This document shows, in pieces, positions 47,006-59,309 of a stretch of 64,000 bases of DNA. Source of the DNA: Helianthus annuus (lineage: Eukaryota > Streptophyta > Magnoliopsida > Asterales > Asteraceae); assembly GCF_002127325.2 (NCBI RefSeq), contig NC_035449.2, forward strand, positions 84,302,026 through 84,366,025, written 5' to 3'. The position numbers and the translations under genes are program-made. Under the pieces are notes generated by a model, which saw only the letters and a program-made list of their open reading frames with translations, searched no databases and was not told where the DNA came from. Position 1 is the stretch's first letter, and every line of letters begins with the position of its first letter.

Positions 47006-50000
47006 TCACTGGTTTTCCTGGGGTGTCACATCATCCCCCCGTTGATTTGGAATTTCGTCCCGAAATTCAGTAGTAGTAGCTTCAGCCTCAGAAGTGGATG
47101 CATTGGTTTCGAATAACTGGGGATACTTTTCTTTTATCTGGTCTTCGCGTTCCCAGGTATACTCTGGACCACGCTGGGAGTTCCAACGAACTCGAACAAG
47201 AGGAATTCTCTTGTGTTTGAGGACCTTAACATCCCGGTCCGTGATTTCAACTGGTTCCTCGACGAACTGCAACCGCTCGTCGATAGTGAGTTCCTTAAAA
47301 GGAATGATGAGGTTTTCATCTGATAGGCACTTCTTTAAGTTCGATATGTGAAAGACATTGTGAACTGCTCCGAGTTCAGCTGGTAGGTTCAACTTGTAGG
47401 CTACCTTGCCAATCTTTTCTGTAATCTCGAATGGTCCGACGTACCGCGGATTTAGTTTGCCCCGTTTGCCAAAACGTACCACACCCTTCCAGGGTGAAAC
47501 TTTCAATAAAACCCGGTCCCCGACCTCAAATTCCAATGGCTTTCTACGCTTGTCCGCGTAGGCTTTCTGACGGTCGCGTGCTGCCGCCATGCGTTGTCGT
47601 ATCTGTGCAATCTTTTCTGTGGCGTCCACTACAATCTCTGGACCCGTAATTTGACTATCCCCCACCTCCGCCCAACAGAGAGGTGACCGGCATTTACGTC
47701 CGTACAATGCCTCAAATGGAGCGGCTTGAATGCTGGTATGGTAACTGTTATTGTACGAGAACTCCACCAAAGGGAGATGCTTTTCCCAGCCGTTGCCGAA
47801 ATCAATAACACATGCCCGAAGCATGTCTTCAAGGGTTTGGATAGTTCGCTCAGACTGCCCATCCGTCTGAGGATGATATGCTGTGCTCATGTCTAACCGT
47901 GAGCCGAAAGATTTGTGCATCGCTTGCCAAAGCTCTGACGTGAATCGTGCATCGCGATCCGAAATGATAGAGGTGGGCACTCCGTGTCTCGAAACAACTT
48001 CTTTCATGTAGATGTCTGCTAGGGTAGAAAACTTATCCGTTTCTTTGATAGCCAAGAAGTGAGCAGACTTTGTGAGCCGATCAACGATCACCCAAATAGT
48101 GTCATTCCCACGCTGGGATCTAGGTAAGCCCGTAACAAAATCCATGGAAATTTCTTCCCATTTCCATTGCGGTATCTTAGGCTGCTGAAGCAGGCCTGAT
48201 GGTTTCTGGTACTCGATTTTAACCCTTGCACAAGTTAAGCACTTGCCGACGTAAGTTGCGATAAGAGCTTTCATGTTTGGCCACCAGTAAGTTGTTCTGA
48301 TATCGTGGTACATTTTATCCGACCCTGGATGTACCGAGTAGCGAGACTTGTGCGCTTCATCCATCACAAGTTCGCGTAAGCCGCCATAAAGTGGGACCCA
48401 AATACGCCCCGTTACATAGTAGGCGCCGTCTTCCTTTTGTTCCATTTGTGGCCTTGAACCGCGCAAGGCTTCAGCCTTGACGTTTTCGGGTTTTAGTGCT
48501 TCTATCTGAGCAGCTCGTATCTGTGCAGGAAGACTGGACTGAATAGTAAGTTGTAGCGCTCGCACGCGCTTAGGTAGAGTGTCTTTCCGACTGAGGGCAT
48601 CAGCCACAACATTGGCCTTGCCTGGATGATACTTGATGGCGCATTCATAGTCGTTTAGAAGTTCAACCCATCTCCGTTGACGCATATTCAAATCCTTTTG
48701 CTTAAGAATATGCTCGAGACTCCTGTGATCGGTGTAAATCGTGCACCTGGTACCGTACAGGTAGTGTCGCCATATCTTAAGCGCGAAAACAACAGCTCCC
48801 AGCTCTAAATCGTGCGTCGTGTAGTTCCGTTCATGAACCTTGAGTTGCCGAGAGGCGTAGGCAATAACTTTATCACGCTGCATCAATACACCACCCAGAC
48901 CCTGTATAGATGCGTCACAGTATACCACGAAGTCATCTGTGCCCTCTGGCAATGAGAGAATAGGTGCGCTGCAAAGCCTATCCTTTAAGTACTGAAAAGC
49001 GGTCTCTTGCGTATTACCCCATCTGTAAACGACACCTTTCTGTGTTAGCATAGTAAGTGGTTGCGCGATCTTTGAGAAGTCTTTAATAAATCGCCTGTAG
49101 TAACCCGCCAAACCCAAGAATTGGCGTATTTCTGTCGGTGTACGCGGTGCTGGCCAGTTTCTGATCGAATCAACCTTGGATGGATCGACATGAATCCCAT
49201 CCTTGTTCACCACATGGCCTAAGAAGTGGACTTCACGAAGCCAGAAGTCGCATTTTGAAAACTTTGCGTACAGTTGCTCTTTTCGAAGAAGTTCCAAGAT
49301 AATACGTAGATGCTGCTCATGCTCCTCCTGATTCTTGGAGTAAATCAAAATGTCGTCGATGAAAACGATGACGAACTTGTCGAGATACGGTTTGCACACC
49401 CTGTTCATGAGATCCATGAAGACTGCAGGTGCGTTTGTAAGCCCGAATGGCATGACCAGAAACTCGTAGTGACCATAACGAGTTCTGAAAGCAGTTTTGG
49501 AGACGTCCTCATCCCGGACTCTCAGCTGATGATACCCTGACCTCAAATCGATCTTGGAATAGTAACACGACCCTTGCAACTGGTCGAATAAGTCATCTAT
49601 GCGTGGAAGAGGATAACGGTTCTTCACCGTCACCTTGTTGAGTTCACGGTAGTCGATACACATCCTGAACGTACCGTCTTTCTTCTTCACAAATAACACT
49701 GGAGCTCCCCAAGGCGAAGAGCTTGGACGAATAAAGCCCTTTTCCAAGAGCTCTTGTAGCTGCTTTGACAGTTCTTCCAGTTCGGTTGGAGCTAAACGAT
49801 ACGGTGCGCGGGCTATTGGTGCTGCTCCAGGAGCTAACTCAATCTGAAACTCAACTTGACGATGAGGAGGTAAACCAGGTAAATCTTCAGGAAACACTTG
49901 AGGAAAATCACGCACAACTGGTATATCCTCCAGCTTCTTTTCCTTTGTTGATGCGTCAGTGACAAGTGCCAGAATGGCAGTATGTCCCTTTCGTAAACAT

Positions 50001-51744
50001 TTCTGCGCCTTTAAGTAAGAGATGATGCCAACCACAGCACCACTCTTGTCACCTTGTACTTCGAGAGGTTCCTGACTGGAGCGAGGAATACGAATAACTT
50101 TTTCTTTGCATAAGATCTCCGCATGATGTTGGGATAACCAATCCATACCGATGACGACGTCGAAACTACCCAAAACTATGGGTATGAGATCAATCGAGAA
50201 AGTCTGACCCGCTAGAACAATACTACAACCCTTGACTACCTGTGCGGCTTCTACACTTTTACCATTAGCTAGTTCTACGACGTGTTTGGTGTCTAGGGGT
50301 GTTGGTGTACGTTTTAATAATTTACCCATTTTCAGTGACATATAACTTGTATCAGCACCCGAATCAAATAAGACAGTAACATAAATATCGTCGAGAAGAA
50401 ACTTACCCATAATCACATTGGGATCATTCACTGCATCTCCTCGACCCAACACAAAAGCACGACCTCGAGCTTCATTGCCGTTGTTGTTGTTGTTTCCCCC
50501 GTTGTTCTGATTATTGTTGTTATTCCCGTTGCCCTGGTTGTTGTTGTTATTGCGATTCTGGTTCAACTGAGGGCAATCGCGTTTGTAGTGACCTTCAGCC
50601 CCACACTGGAAACACCCCCGGTTTCCACGCTGTGGCTGCTGCTGATTCTGTGGAGCTGGCGGTGGAAGTTGCTGGTGCTGGTTTGCTGGACGCGAGCTTC
50701 TACAATCTTTAGCCTCATGACCCGGCTTGTGACATCTTTGACATTGACTTCTGCGACATCTTCCACTGTGGTGTTTGTTGCACCTGTTACACCACGGGTG
50801 ATTTCCCTTATAACCACTATGTCCCTGACTGCCCGATGATTGCTGACTCGGACTCTGGTAATCGTTGGTGCGACGTTGCTGAGTTTGGGACTGAACAGAC
50901 GCTGATCCCCTGCTGGAATCCCCGTCCCACTTTCTTTTATTCTCGCTGGGTGTGGCAGAAGTAGCAGCAGTGGGGGTGACTGAAGTAACAGCTGTAGCAG
51001 TAGCGCCGACACGCTTCGGCAGTTTATTCTGATCCACTGCCTGATCAGTGATGCGATGAGCGAGACGCTGGATCTCCTGAATGTTGTTGAGGTTAGCCGA
51101 GGTAACGTGGCTCTGAATCTCTGGTACAAGCCCCTTGAGATACAACTCAATGCGCTTGTATGGTGGGTCTACCATGGTTGGACATAGCACAGCCAACTCG
51201 TTCGACCTCTTGGTGTAAGCTTCAATCTCTGAACCCACCATCTTCAAGTTGTACAACTCATCCTCCAACTTGTGAATGTCTTCTCTAGTGCAGTATTCTC
51301 TCTTGATCAGTTCTTTGAATTCATTCCAGGGTGTGGCGTTAGCAGCTGCCAACCCTAAGATCTGCACTTGTGCGTTCCACCAAGTGAGCGCAATCCCTTC
51401 AAGTGTGCCAGTGGCGAACTTCACCCTGCGAGCCTCAGGGCATTCACACATTTCGAAAACCGACTCGAGCTTTTCAAACCAGTGGAGGAGTCCAACTGCC
51501 CCCTCCGTGCCACTGAACGAACTAGGACGACAATCCATGAAATTCTTGAAGGTGCACCCAGGTTGCTGCTGAGCGGGTTGACCTATTGTGTACGAATAGG
51601 GCAAAGTTAAGTACGAGAATTAATGTAGGATCTAAAGATCCTAGTGTCTATACTGCAGGGTATACTACCTGCTTGGGCGGCTGCAACTGCCGCAGCAACG
51701 AGAGCCTCTAGCTGGGCTTGAGTCATGGTAATTCGTGCGGCCAT
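47006..51744 (-). CDS. gag-pol polyprotein of element E
   Basis: The main frame runs 51604 to 47006 (1532 codons). Numbering from 51604: capsid region about 10-200; CCHC knuckles near 288-301 and 331-344; protease DSG 414-416; RT with D685 and FIDD 748-751; RNase H D897, E934, D959, D1002; integrase finger H1085, H1092, C1122, C1125; core D1155, D1216, E1252, with 35 residues between the last two; GPY/F module; chromodomain-like tail [19 protein letters not shown]. No stop or frameshift is seen. The true N-terminus is probably an upstream exon at 51744-51669 ([15 protein letters not shown]). It aligns with the gag start of B and joins in frame if 51668-51583 is removed as an intron. Confidence 0.93.
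51583..51668 (-). other. Putative 86-nt intron in gag of element E
   Basis: On the minus strand GCAG|GTAGTA at 51668 and CACAATAG|GT at 51583 bound 86 nt that contain a stop in the upstream frame and a CTTAAC branch-like word. Removing it restores a Gly codon and joins [20 protein letters not shown] (the start at 51744) to the [11 protein letters not shown] frame, matching the uninterrupted gag start of element B. Its length is not a multiple of three. Confidence 0.6.
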
Positions 51745-52051
51745 TGATCTTCACATCAAAGGCAACATAAGTGAGAAAGGTTCGCGAATAGTGCGATGAC
51801 AGAAGAGTGTAAGCACATAAGTATTCTCATGCAATGACAAGTTGTGAGCAAGGTAATGTAAGCATACTACGAGCAAAGTTCTATGCAAATTCTAGCAAGC
51901 AGGTAATAAACATAAACCTTATTACCTAGGATGTCGAGTCTTGCACGTGGAGCGAAGCGTCGTTGTGGATCGTTGAGAGCACTGTTCTGGTTATAGTCTG
52001 GTTTTAATAAAAACGTTTTTCCATATTAAAACCAAGTTCTCTATAACCAAT

Positions 52052-52064
52052 GGCTCTGATACCA
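52052..52064 (-). other. Primer-binding site of element E
   Basis: The minus strand reads TGGTATCAGAGCC, three bases inside the LTR end. Confidence 0.92.
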
Positions 52065-52067
52065 ATC

Positions 52068-54204
52068 TGTCACACCCCCAAAATCCACCTGCGGAGTATC
52101 ACCGCTTGGGAGCGTGACTGACCAGGATCAAGCCATCAATCATATTGAACATAGCATAACATAAATAAAGTAGTTCGTAAAACCTCATTCAATACAATTG
52201 ATATTTCAAAACAAACATAGTATCAGTAGCGGAAGCATAAGTAAATAACCCAAGTAAACTATAAGTTCAATTATTCGAAATGTTTAAACATAGCGTTCAT
52301 AATCCACTGCCCACAACGTCCCGCTCCTCCAGTGCAAGCTCCATAAGTACCTAAGGTCCTGCAAGGCATGCAGCAGATAATCAACAAACTAGTTGAGCGA
52401 GTTCACAGTTTAAAGTTCAATATCGTATAGTGTGAGTAATGGTTTAATCGTTACGTTCCATATGATTAGTTCCATCGCGGCCTCCCAGGCAGGTGTGCGA
52501 AGATTATGTTCGTATAGTTCGCGACCATAGTCTTTACCGACCAGGGTGTGTGCGAAGGCGGTTAATCAGTTCGTTCGCGACCATAGTCTTTACCGACCAG
52601 GGTGTGTGCGAAGGCAGTTGAGTAGTTCGTTCGCGACCATAGTCTTTACCGACCAGGGTGTGTGCGAAGGCAGTTTGTAAGTATCAACAGTTTAATCGTT
52701 CGTTATAATATCAAAGTATGCACAAGTAATCATCCAACCCATTCCCACCCTGGGAACCCATGCCTTGGCTGTGTGAACTCACCTTGGTTTGCTCGGTATG
52801 CTAGGTTATGCGCTCACTAGTAATTAATCACGTCCTATCGTATGCACGTATAGCAAATCAGTTCATGTTCACAATGATACGCATGCAATTTAATGTTCAC
52901 ATAACAGTCAGTTTGCATAACGGCACAACACGTATTGTTTCACATTAACTCATCAGCTAGTGTACACAAAAACATTCATCACCAAGCATGGCATGCCAAA
53001 TAAGTCAAACATACATCCCCATCCTTCGAAGGATGTTTATAACCCCTAATATCTTTCGGTCCTCTGTTATCTTTCGACAACAGTTAACACAATTATCCTT
53101 CGGACCGAATGTTATGTTTCGGACCACTGTCATCTTTCGGTCAAAGCTATCTTTCGGTCAAAGTTACTATGGTTCGGTCAGAGTTATCCTTCGGTCAACA
53201 CTACTATGGTTCGGTCAACAAGCATCTTTCGACAACAACTATGTTTCGAGTAGCAAGTATCTTTCGATACATATCAGTTACGGAATATCAGTTACGTTTA
53301 TCACGCAGCTAGTTACAGAAACAGAAACCCTAATCATCTACAGCCGTCATCATCGTTAACAAGCACATCTCATCAGTTACATTACACAGAAGGCACAAGA
53401 TCATCTACGACAGTTACTATCATTCCTAGAAATCATTTAACGGTAATAGAATCAATCATCAACCAAATCCGAATCGTCATCTATGTGTCATGTAAACATA
53501 ATCATCATTCAGTTCAACTACCTAACATACATATCCGGTTATCACAACCGATCCATAACACATTCTCATTGAACAACATCAAAACAGATCCGATAGTCAT
53601 GCATATCCGATTAACATACAACAATATATCGCAAGACAATAGATAAATCATGAAATCAAAGCATCGTGAAATCAAAGCATCGTAAACAACACCACACACT
53701 AACCGGAAATCTGGATTACGGAATGAAATCCTTCGAACAGAGAGTGGGTCTGCTATATGCCGTCACACACACACAATAGAACTAGGGTTTTTGAAAACTA
53801 ACTGATGACTTACATGCAGTCACGTATTTAAACTTATCACAGAAATGGGCCAAGCCCATCTGAAAGACTGGGCCGAAGGATCTGAATTCCAGCCGAAGGA
53901 TATGTTTCGTGGCCGAAGGATGTCGAAGGATAAAGTCCTTGGTCGAAGGATATGTTTCGAGACCCTTCGAACCTTAAGTTGATCCTTCGAATCGAAGGAT
54001 ATGCTTCGATCTAGCCTAAGTGTATTAAATAATAATTTCTAATATTATCTTTCACAACAACAAGTAGTTACATGTATGCACAATGACAACACGTTTCATT
54101 AAAACACAACGCGTACAATTACAAGTCCGACAAGTCAACTACTAAACAGTCAAAGTCAACGCGCATTTATGCGAAAGTGAAAGTCAGAAACTCGAGTTGT
54201 CACA
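52068..54204 (-). repeat. 5' LTR of element E
   Basis: It looks identical to 44793-46929. A TATA-like TTTAAATA lies at 53825-53832 on the minus strand. A putative leader intron spans 53703 (CCG|GTTAGTG) to 52359 (TTGCAG|GACC), with the donor 129 nt after the TATA-like box and the acceptor 291 nt before the LTR end. Confidence 0.96.
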
Positions 54205-54414
54205 TTTACTGCTATGTTTACTTTTATTATCAGCTTCCTTAACAGTTTGAATAATACATGGCATTGCATCTATTATCCCTTGTGCCACTATGTGTTGGAT
54301 GGCACTGTTATCCACTTGACTCCCATTGTTATTGTTGTTCGGGTTATCGTTATTCAGATTATCATTATTTGGGTTATTGTCATTCTGGTTTTCCTGGTTC
54401 ACTTCATTGTCCAT
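54205..54414 (-). pseudogene. gag N-terminus of element D, before the E insertion
   Basis: ATG 54414 starts MDNEVNQENQNDN, followed by an Asn/Asp-rich stretch and a helical segment (IQHIVAQGIIDAMP). The frame runs open into the TTTAC duplication and resumes at 44787. It is intact apart from the insertion. Confidence 0.8.
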
Positions 54415-54429
54415 CTGAATTTTAAACAT

Positions 54430-54715
54430 TTACCACGTATTAATATCACAAAATAAGAATTGGCACAACCAATCACACAACATGCATATTGATCAAAAAC
54501 GTCGATCATTGCGACTTACTCTTCCTTATATATATATTATGCATCTACTACAAACTAGAACTGGAAATTAAAATTACAATACAACTGAAATTGAAATTAC
54601 ACTACTAGTAGGCATCCGTACTATGATTTAGATTTTTTTTCTTTTTTTTTCATACACACATATTATATATTATTATATTATATTATTATTATTATTACCA
54701 TCTCCACCATCACCT
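54430..54715. other. Spacer between extra ORF and gag of element D
   Basis: No gene is seen. It contains a T-rich run near 54630-54650 and an ATT/TA-rich microsatellite at 54658-54700. Confidence 0.7.
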
Positions 54716-55557
54716 TTACGGATATGGATTCATCCAGAAATCCATATTGCACTCTTCATACTTCCATACGAGTCGCGCTCCTAGCTGCCTCATCCTCTCA
54801 CTACTTTCTAAAATTTCTTCTCCGAAAGTTCGGAGCTCTTGCACATTTTCTGCACTCATTGGGGGTGCAGGTGCTGGGACTGGGTCTGGGTACGGGGGTG
54901 TGGGTGCCTGGTACGAGTAGGTATTTTCTAGAATTTCCCTAATGTATTGATCACTATCGTAGTAGGGATCTAGAGGGTCCGAACCTGGGTAGGCTGCTAG
55001 ATTCGGCATGGGCATGTCTTCTGGTATTGGGTAACGTTGCACATAGTCCCTATTGTCATCCCACCATGGGTCGTAATTTGGGTCTAAGGGATTGAGTGCT
55101 GGTACCCTAGGTATCTCTTCTGGATTAAAATCATGTATTTCGACTTGATTTTCAGGGTTGTTTTCTATTTCCATTGGCTGAGCGGGAAATAGTGGTAGTG
55201 GTTGGGGTGCTATTATTGCTCCAGGTTAGGGTCGGCAGCTGTGGTTGCTAGGATATGGAAATTCGCTAAACCCCTATTAAGCATATCCTGGGCGTGGGCG
55301 TCTGTCTCTCTTTTAGCGGCTGCTAGGGCTCGCTGTTGTTGTAACTTTTTCATTCGTTTCCTACGTTCATGTGCTCCCCTACTGAACCATCCTCTCTTTT
55401 TATGAGGGAATGGCTCTTCAGACTGAGCCTTAAACACGAATATTTCTTCTTCATTATCAGCAAAGTACCCTGAGAGGGCAGGCTGTGAAGAGGTGCCTTC
55501 ACTTCTAGGCGAACCGGACAACTGACAGTACACGTCGGATGGTCCTTGGTCGCTCAT
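54716..55557 (-). pseudogene. Extra ORF upstream of gag, element D: acidic proline-rich protein with one frameshift
   Basis: ATG 55557 starts MSDQGPSDVYCQLSG and runs to TAA at 55213-55215. A second frame, open from just before that stop (IAPQPLPLFPAQP) through ATG 55174, runs to 54716. The two join by one small indel near 55215. The first half has a basic, Arg/Lys-rich helix (RGAHERRKRMKKLQQQRALA). The second half is acidic and Pro/Tyr/Asp-rich (DPNYDPWWDDNRDYV, PTPPYPDPVPAPAPP) and ends in a helix-like segment (AENVQELRTFGEEILESSER) and WMNPYP. No known domain is recognised. Its place and composition match the extra ORF of element B, though I see no clear residue-level similarity. Confidence 0.7.
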
Positions 55558-55689
55558 ACTGTAAACTAACAAATAGTCAAATAACACATAACAATAACAT
55601 ACAATTATGCACGTATTTCCGTAATTTATTTCCTAACAGGTTGAATTTTGGTGTCAGCAGAACACTTATGTGGCTGAATCAGTGGCTTA

Positions 55690-55701
55690 GCTCTTATACC
55701 A
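55690..55701 (-). other. Primer-binding site of element D
   Basis: The minus strand reads TGGTATAAGAGC, one mismatch from the tRNA-Met site. It lies five bases inside the LTR. Confidence 0.8.
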
Positions 55702-56026
55702 CCTTCTGTCGCAACCCTCGCCCCCTATCTGTCCCGGGAACGGGCGACCGCAAGCTCAGTTTTGGTGGTATCGGTATCAATTTTGGCAGCGGAATTTACA
55801 TCAGGACCGTAGTTAGGAAATATTTTATCAGAGTAAAACACATTCATTTATATAAATAAATATAATTGGCATAAAACCTAAGTTTTCATTACAAACTGAT
55901 TTATAGGGGTAAGCCCCATTTTATTGAAATAAAACATCTTCTTTTATTTAGGTAACTTTTATAGCCACTTTTCCATGCCTTCAGTGCTGTCCAGCTGGCT
56001 TCTAGTTGGCTTTCACATTTTGTTAC

Positions 56027-56585
56027 CTGAAACGCGTTTAAAACATTTTGTCAGTGGGAAATACTGGTGAATGAATCCCAGTTTAATCAAGAAGAGTTTT
56101 ATCTTTTAAACAGTATTGAGAGCGATTACAATGTTTACATCTACACAATTACTCATTCAGTACTTGCCACTCGACCGTATCTGTGGCTATGGTCATATCA
56201 CACATTGGCTAACCCGTTGTCCAATTGTGAAGATTATCAAGTGATGTATACAAAACCCCATAATACCGGCAGTAATTGAACAATTACAAAGACTCAATCA
56301 CTGCTTAATCACATTGTAAAATATTTAAGCTTTTGTAAAAACAGTTTTGCAAAAAGGAGATTACTCACATTGATGTCTTAGGTTTTCTTTAACGGTTTCC
56401 TGGTGATTATCTATAAATTACACAAATGCATGCGCGTTAGTATAATAACCTATTATTTACATTAGTAATACCCTCCCCAAGACGGTATTCCAACGACTAC
56501 GTCGGGCAGAACCACGACAGCCGTTACGGAACCCTTGATCAATCGGACAGCCTATCTAATACATAAACGGGTTTATGATACTTAC
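56027..56585 (-). other. Putative leader intron in the 5' LTR of element D
   Basis: On the minus strand CTGTT|GTAAGTATC at 56585 lies 124 nt after the TATA box. GCGTTTCAG|GTAAC at 56027 lies 320 nt before the LTR end. The intron would be 559 nt. It follows the same layout as A, C and E. Confidence 0.45.
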
Positions 56586-56701
56586 AACAGAGCATAACTT
56601 CATTATTTAGGGGGTATTATGCCCGGAAATAGCTTATACTATAAGAAAATTTCGAGAGAGAAAACGATTTAAGCGAATTCGAATGTTCAGCCAATGCCTG
56701 C

Positions 56702-56709
56702 TATTTATA
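56702..56709 (-). promoter_or_regulatory. TATA box of element D
   Basis: The minus strand reads CCCTATAAATAGC, a consensus plant TATA box. Confidence 0.75.
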
Positions 56710-57062
56710 GGGCTGATCTTCGGTTTCGTCGTGCCCCGCGTAGCATTCCTCCATGGCTTATGCGGCCCGCGAGCTCCCTAGGGTAGGCCCTAGGGTTGCT
56801 GATTCAACTCGTAGCCTCCACACGCGTCTTGACACGTGGCGCCCTAGGGTGCGGCCTGGTCTCCTTGCTGTCGCGGCCCGCGTAAGAAGTAGCCAAGGGC
56901 TACGCGCCCCGCGGGAGACGCTTAAATCTTGTTTTTATTTAATTTAAATAAAAATAAAGGTATTCGGGCCCTGTTTCGTATATGGGGTGTATTTTAGGAC
57001 GTATTGGGATATTTTAAAATATATCAGGGTGTCAGATTATTTTAGAGAGTTGTTATAGGCAA

Positions 57063-59309
57063 GGTATGAACAATACAAAATATAAGGTTTTCTATCCATG
57101 CATTCCTATTATCATAGACAAACACTAGACATCAATAAGTTTGATTAAAAATTGAGTTTGGATTAACTAGGGTTTTTTACCTAACTTGAAAAATCATGAA
57201 AAATATCAAAAAACTGATAAAAAAGCTTACTTGTAAATGTTGTAGGGTGTGGCACAAGTTCGAGATATGGTGGAGGTGAGGGTTGTCTTTCGCAAATAGG
57301 GTTGGGGGTTTCGGTTTTTTTTTTTTTATAAAAATTACCTAATAGGAATCATGGGTGGGCTTTTTGGTGAGTTTTGCAACTTTTGGTGGATCTTTTTAAC
57401 TAACACAAGTCCACCAAACCATTTCACTTATAAAATTAATGTTCTGAGTCATAAAATAAAAACCCTCTAATTTGTATAAAAATTGTTTTTATTAACGCTA
57501 GATTATACAAAAATGCACATTCATACGAAATCACAAGAAAACTAACACTTAATCCATGTAATCAAATAACATATAATTCCACATAAATATATTGATGTTT
57601 GTATATTTGAAATACTATTTCCATGTTTCACCAACATTCGGGGTTAGACTCGTGTGTCGTTCGGTAAGTCGATTAATTCGTCGAATTATTGTTACGTGAG
57701 TGTTCATGTATTAACAGATACACTTAACCAACCAATATGAAGTGAAATGCTATAATAAATGTTTTAAATATGTTAAAGATAATGGAGTCGTGTTAACAGA
57801 ATTAACCCGAAAAATCTCATTTGTTATTGTAACAATTTTATCCTTTCACATTCTATGAATACAACCTAATAAACCCTATTAACTTTGATGTATCAAATTA
57901 ATAAACGAATCCCAGTTTTTAGGTGTTTCCATGATTGTAGGTCCCTATCACACGTAGATCAATCTCTAGATTGGCAATCAACCAAGGGTGCGAAATCCCC
58001 TTGATAGATCTACGAATACCGAAACAAGTTATTCACATGAAGAACACACTCAATCACTTTCAAACTTGGTATTTATTGATTATCCCAATAACGTTTACAA
58101 TCAATCAATACCATAAGAGAACTCATAGCCACTCTCTGTTTTTCTCTCTCATATTGTGAGTTCCATTCTAATATCTAACCTAAAATCCAATGCATAAGTT
58201 GTTTATATTACACTGCCATGCAAACTGGGCTAGGCCCACATTACGTTTAACTCAAACTCAGAACAATGTAAAGAACAAACTCGGAACAATACATTTCTAA
58301 TAAACTTGGAATTGTCTTCACCTCTTAAACTCGAACAAAAACCACAAACTCGGAATCCCTAAGTTCACTCATGATAAACCTGGACCATAAACTCGGATCT
58401 TCATAAACTCGGAAAATGTCTTGTTCTCGATCCATAAACCCGGAGCTTATCAGTTATCTTCAATTCCTTGGAATCCAAGTCTTCAATATTATCCAAGTCT
58501 TGTTTAAGATATCTAAAGACCAAGCCAAAAGTTGTTGTCACATAAAATGTACCAATGGTTAGCTTCACTAAAACGATCATCGAATATTAGAATTTCATTT
58601 TTCACATCAATGTTGAAACAAGCAAACTTATGATAACGTTGATTGATGTTTATTTGCTTGTTGTATTGCTCTTTACTAAAAATGATACGATTTCTTAAAA
58701 ATTCTTGAATTCCTCTCTCTCTCTCTCTTCACATGAAGCCTTGGTTGTAGACTGGAATGGGGATATACAAGCCTTTCAGAGATACATATCTTTATTATGC
58801 TCACCAATTAATTTTGGAGAAAAGCAATCTCATTGGACTTTTGTATAGAAAGGTAAATTTCAGTACACGGGTTTAGAACTTAATCATAAACAAAGTCTTT
58901 TTATAAAGCATAATAATAGTAATAGTAATAAGAATAAAAATAACAATAAGTAGTAGTAGTAAGATAGATTAAGAATTGGATGAGGCAAAACAGGAAACAT
59001 TTCCCACAAAAGATGTATAACAAGTTTTTAAGGTAGAAAAAAACCACACATAAAAGAGAGGTGAATCGTTAAATTTCTCCTAATTAAACGACCAACCCTA
59101 CAATGGTTTGCTGACAACCCAATATAATATGATTATCGATTTCATTTGATACTTGGCGAAACATTCAATTCTTTTCAACTTTTCTTATCCTTCTTCTTCC
59201 TTAAATAATCTTTTCTTGGAAGAAGAAGGAAAGATTTGTCCAACTTGCAGACTTCCTATTAAAATTTTCACTTTTCTTAAGACTAAAGTGAATCACATTA
59301 GACGTCAAG
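57063..59309. other. Intergenic region upstream of the syntaxin gene
   Basis: I see no coding frame longer than about 60 codons with a recognisable product. An array of about nine AAACTCGGA-like words lies at 58254-58444. CT-rich (58713-58730) and trinucleotide-rich (58910-58965) stretches follow. The last 200 bp before 59310 should hold the syntaxin 5' leader and promoter. Confidence 0.6.
58254..58444. repeat. Clustered AAACTCGGA-like motif
   Basis: Nine words of the form AAAC(T/C)(C/T)(G/A)GA occur in 190 bp, four of them exactly AAACTCGGA. The spacing is irregular (15-35 bp), so it is a motif cluster rather than a strict tandem repeat. Confidence 0.7.

Larger units (their letters stand above)
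44793..54204 (-). mobile_element. Element E: apparently intact Ty3/gypsy chromovirus, youngest insertion
   Basis: The element is 9412 bp with two 2137-bp LTRs that look identical, perfect 5-bp target duplications, a tRNA-Met primer site, a purine tract and a single open gag-pol frame of 1532 codons. All catalytic residues I can check are present. It sits inside the gag of element D. Identity of the LTRs means it inserted very recently. It is the best candidate in the window for a still-mobile retrotransposon. Confidence 0.96.
39187..57057 (-). mobile_element. Element D: Ty3/gypsy chromovirus-type element containing element E
   Basis: LTRs of about 1.35 kb flank a minus-strand internal region. 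It has a tRNA-Met-like primer site (55690-55701), an extra ORF, gag, protease, RT, RNase H, integrase and a chromodomain-like tail, then a purine tract (40544-40556). Perfect 5-bp duplications flank it. The LTR ends are TATAACA...GTTGCGACA on the minus strand, so the start is TA rather than TG. Element E is inserted in its gag. The LTRs differ clearly more than those of A or B, and pol carries many breaks, so D is the older host. Confidence 0.93.
55707..57057 (-). repeat. 5' LTR of element D
   Basis: On the minus strand it begins TATAACAACTCTC and ends GGTTGCGACA. It matches 39187-40543. Confidence 0.93.
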
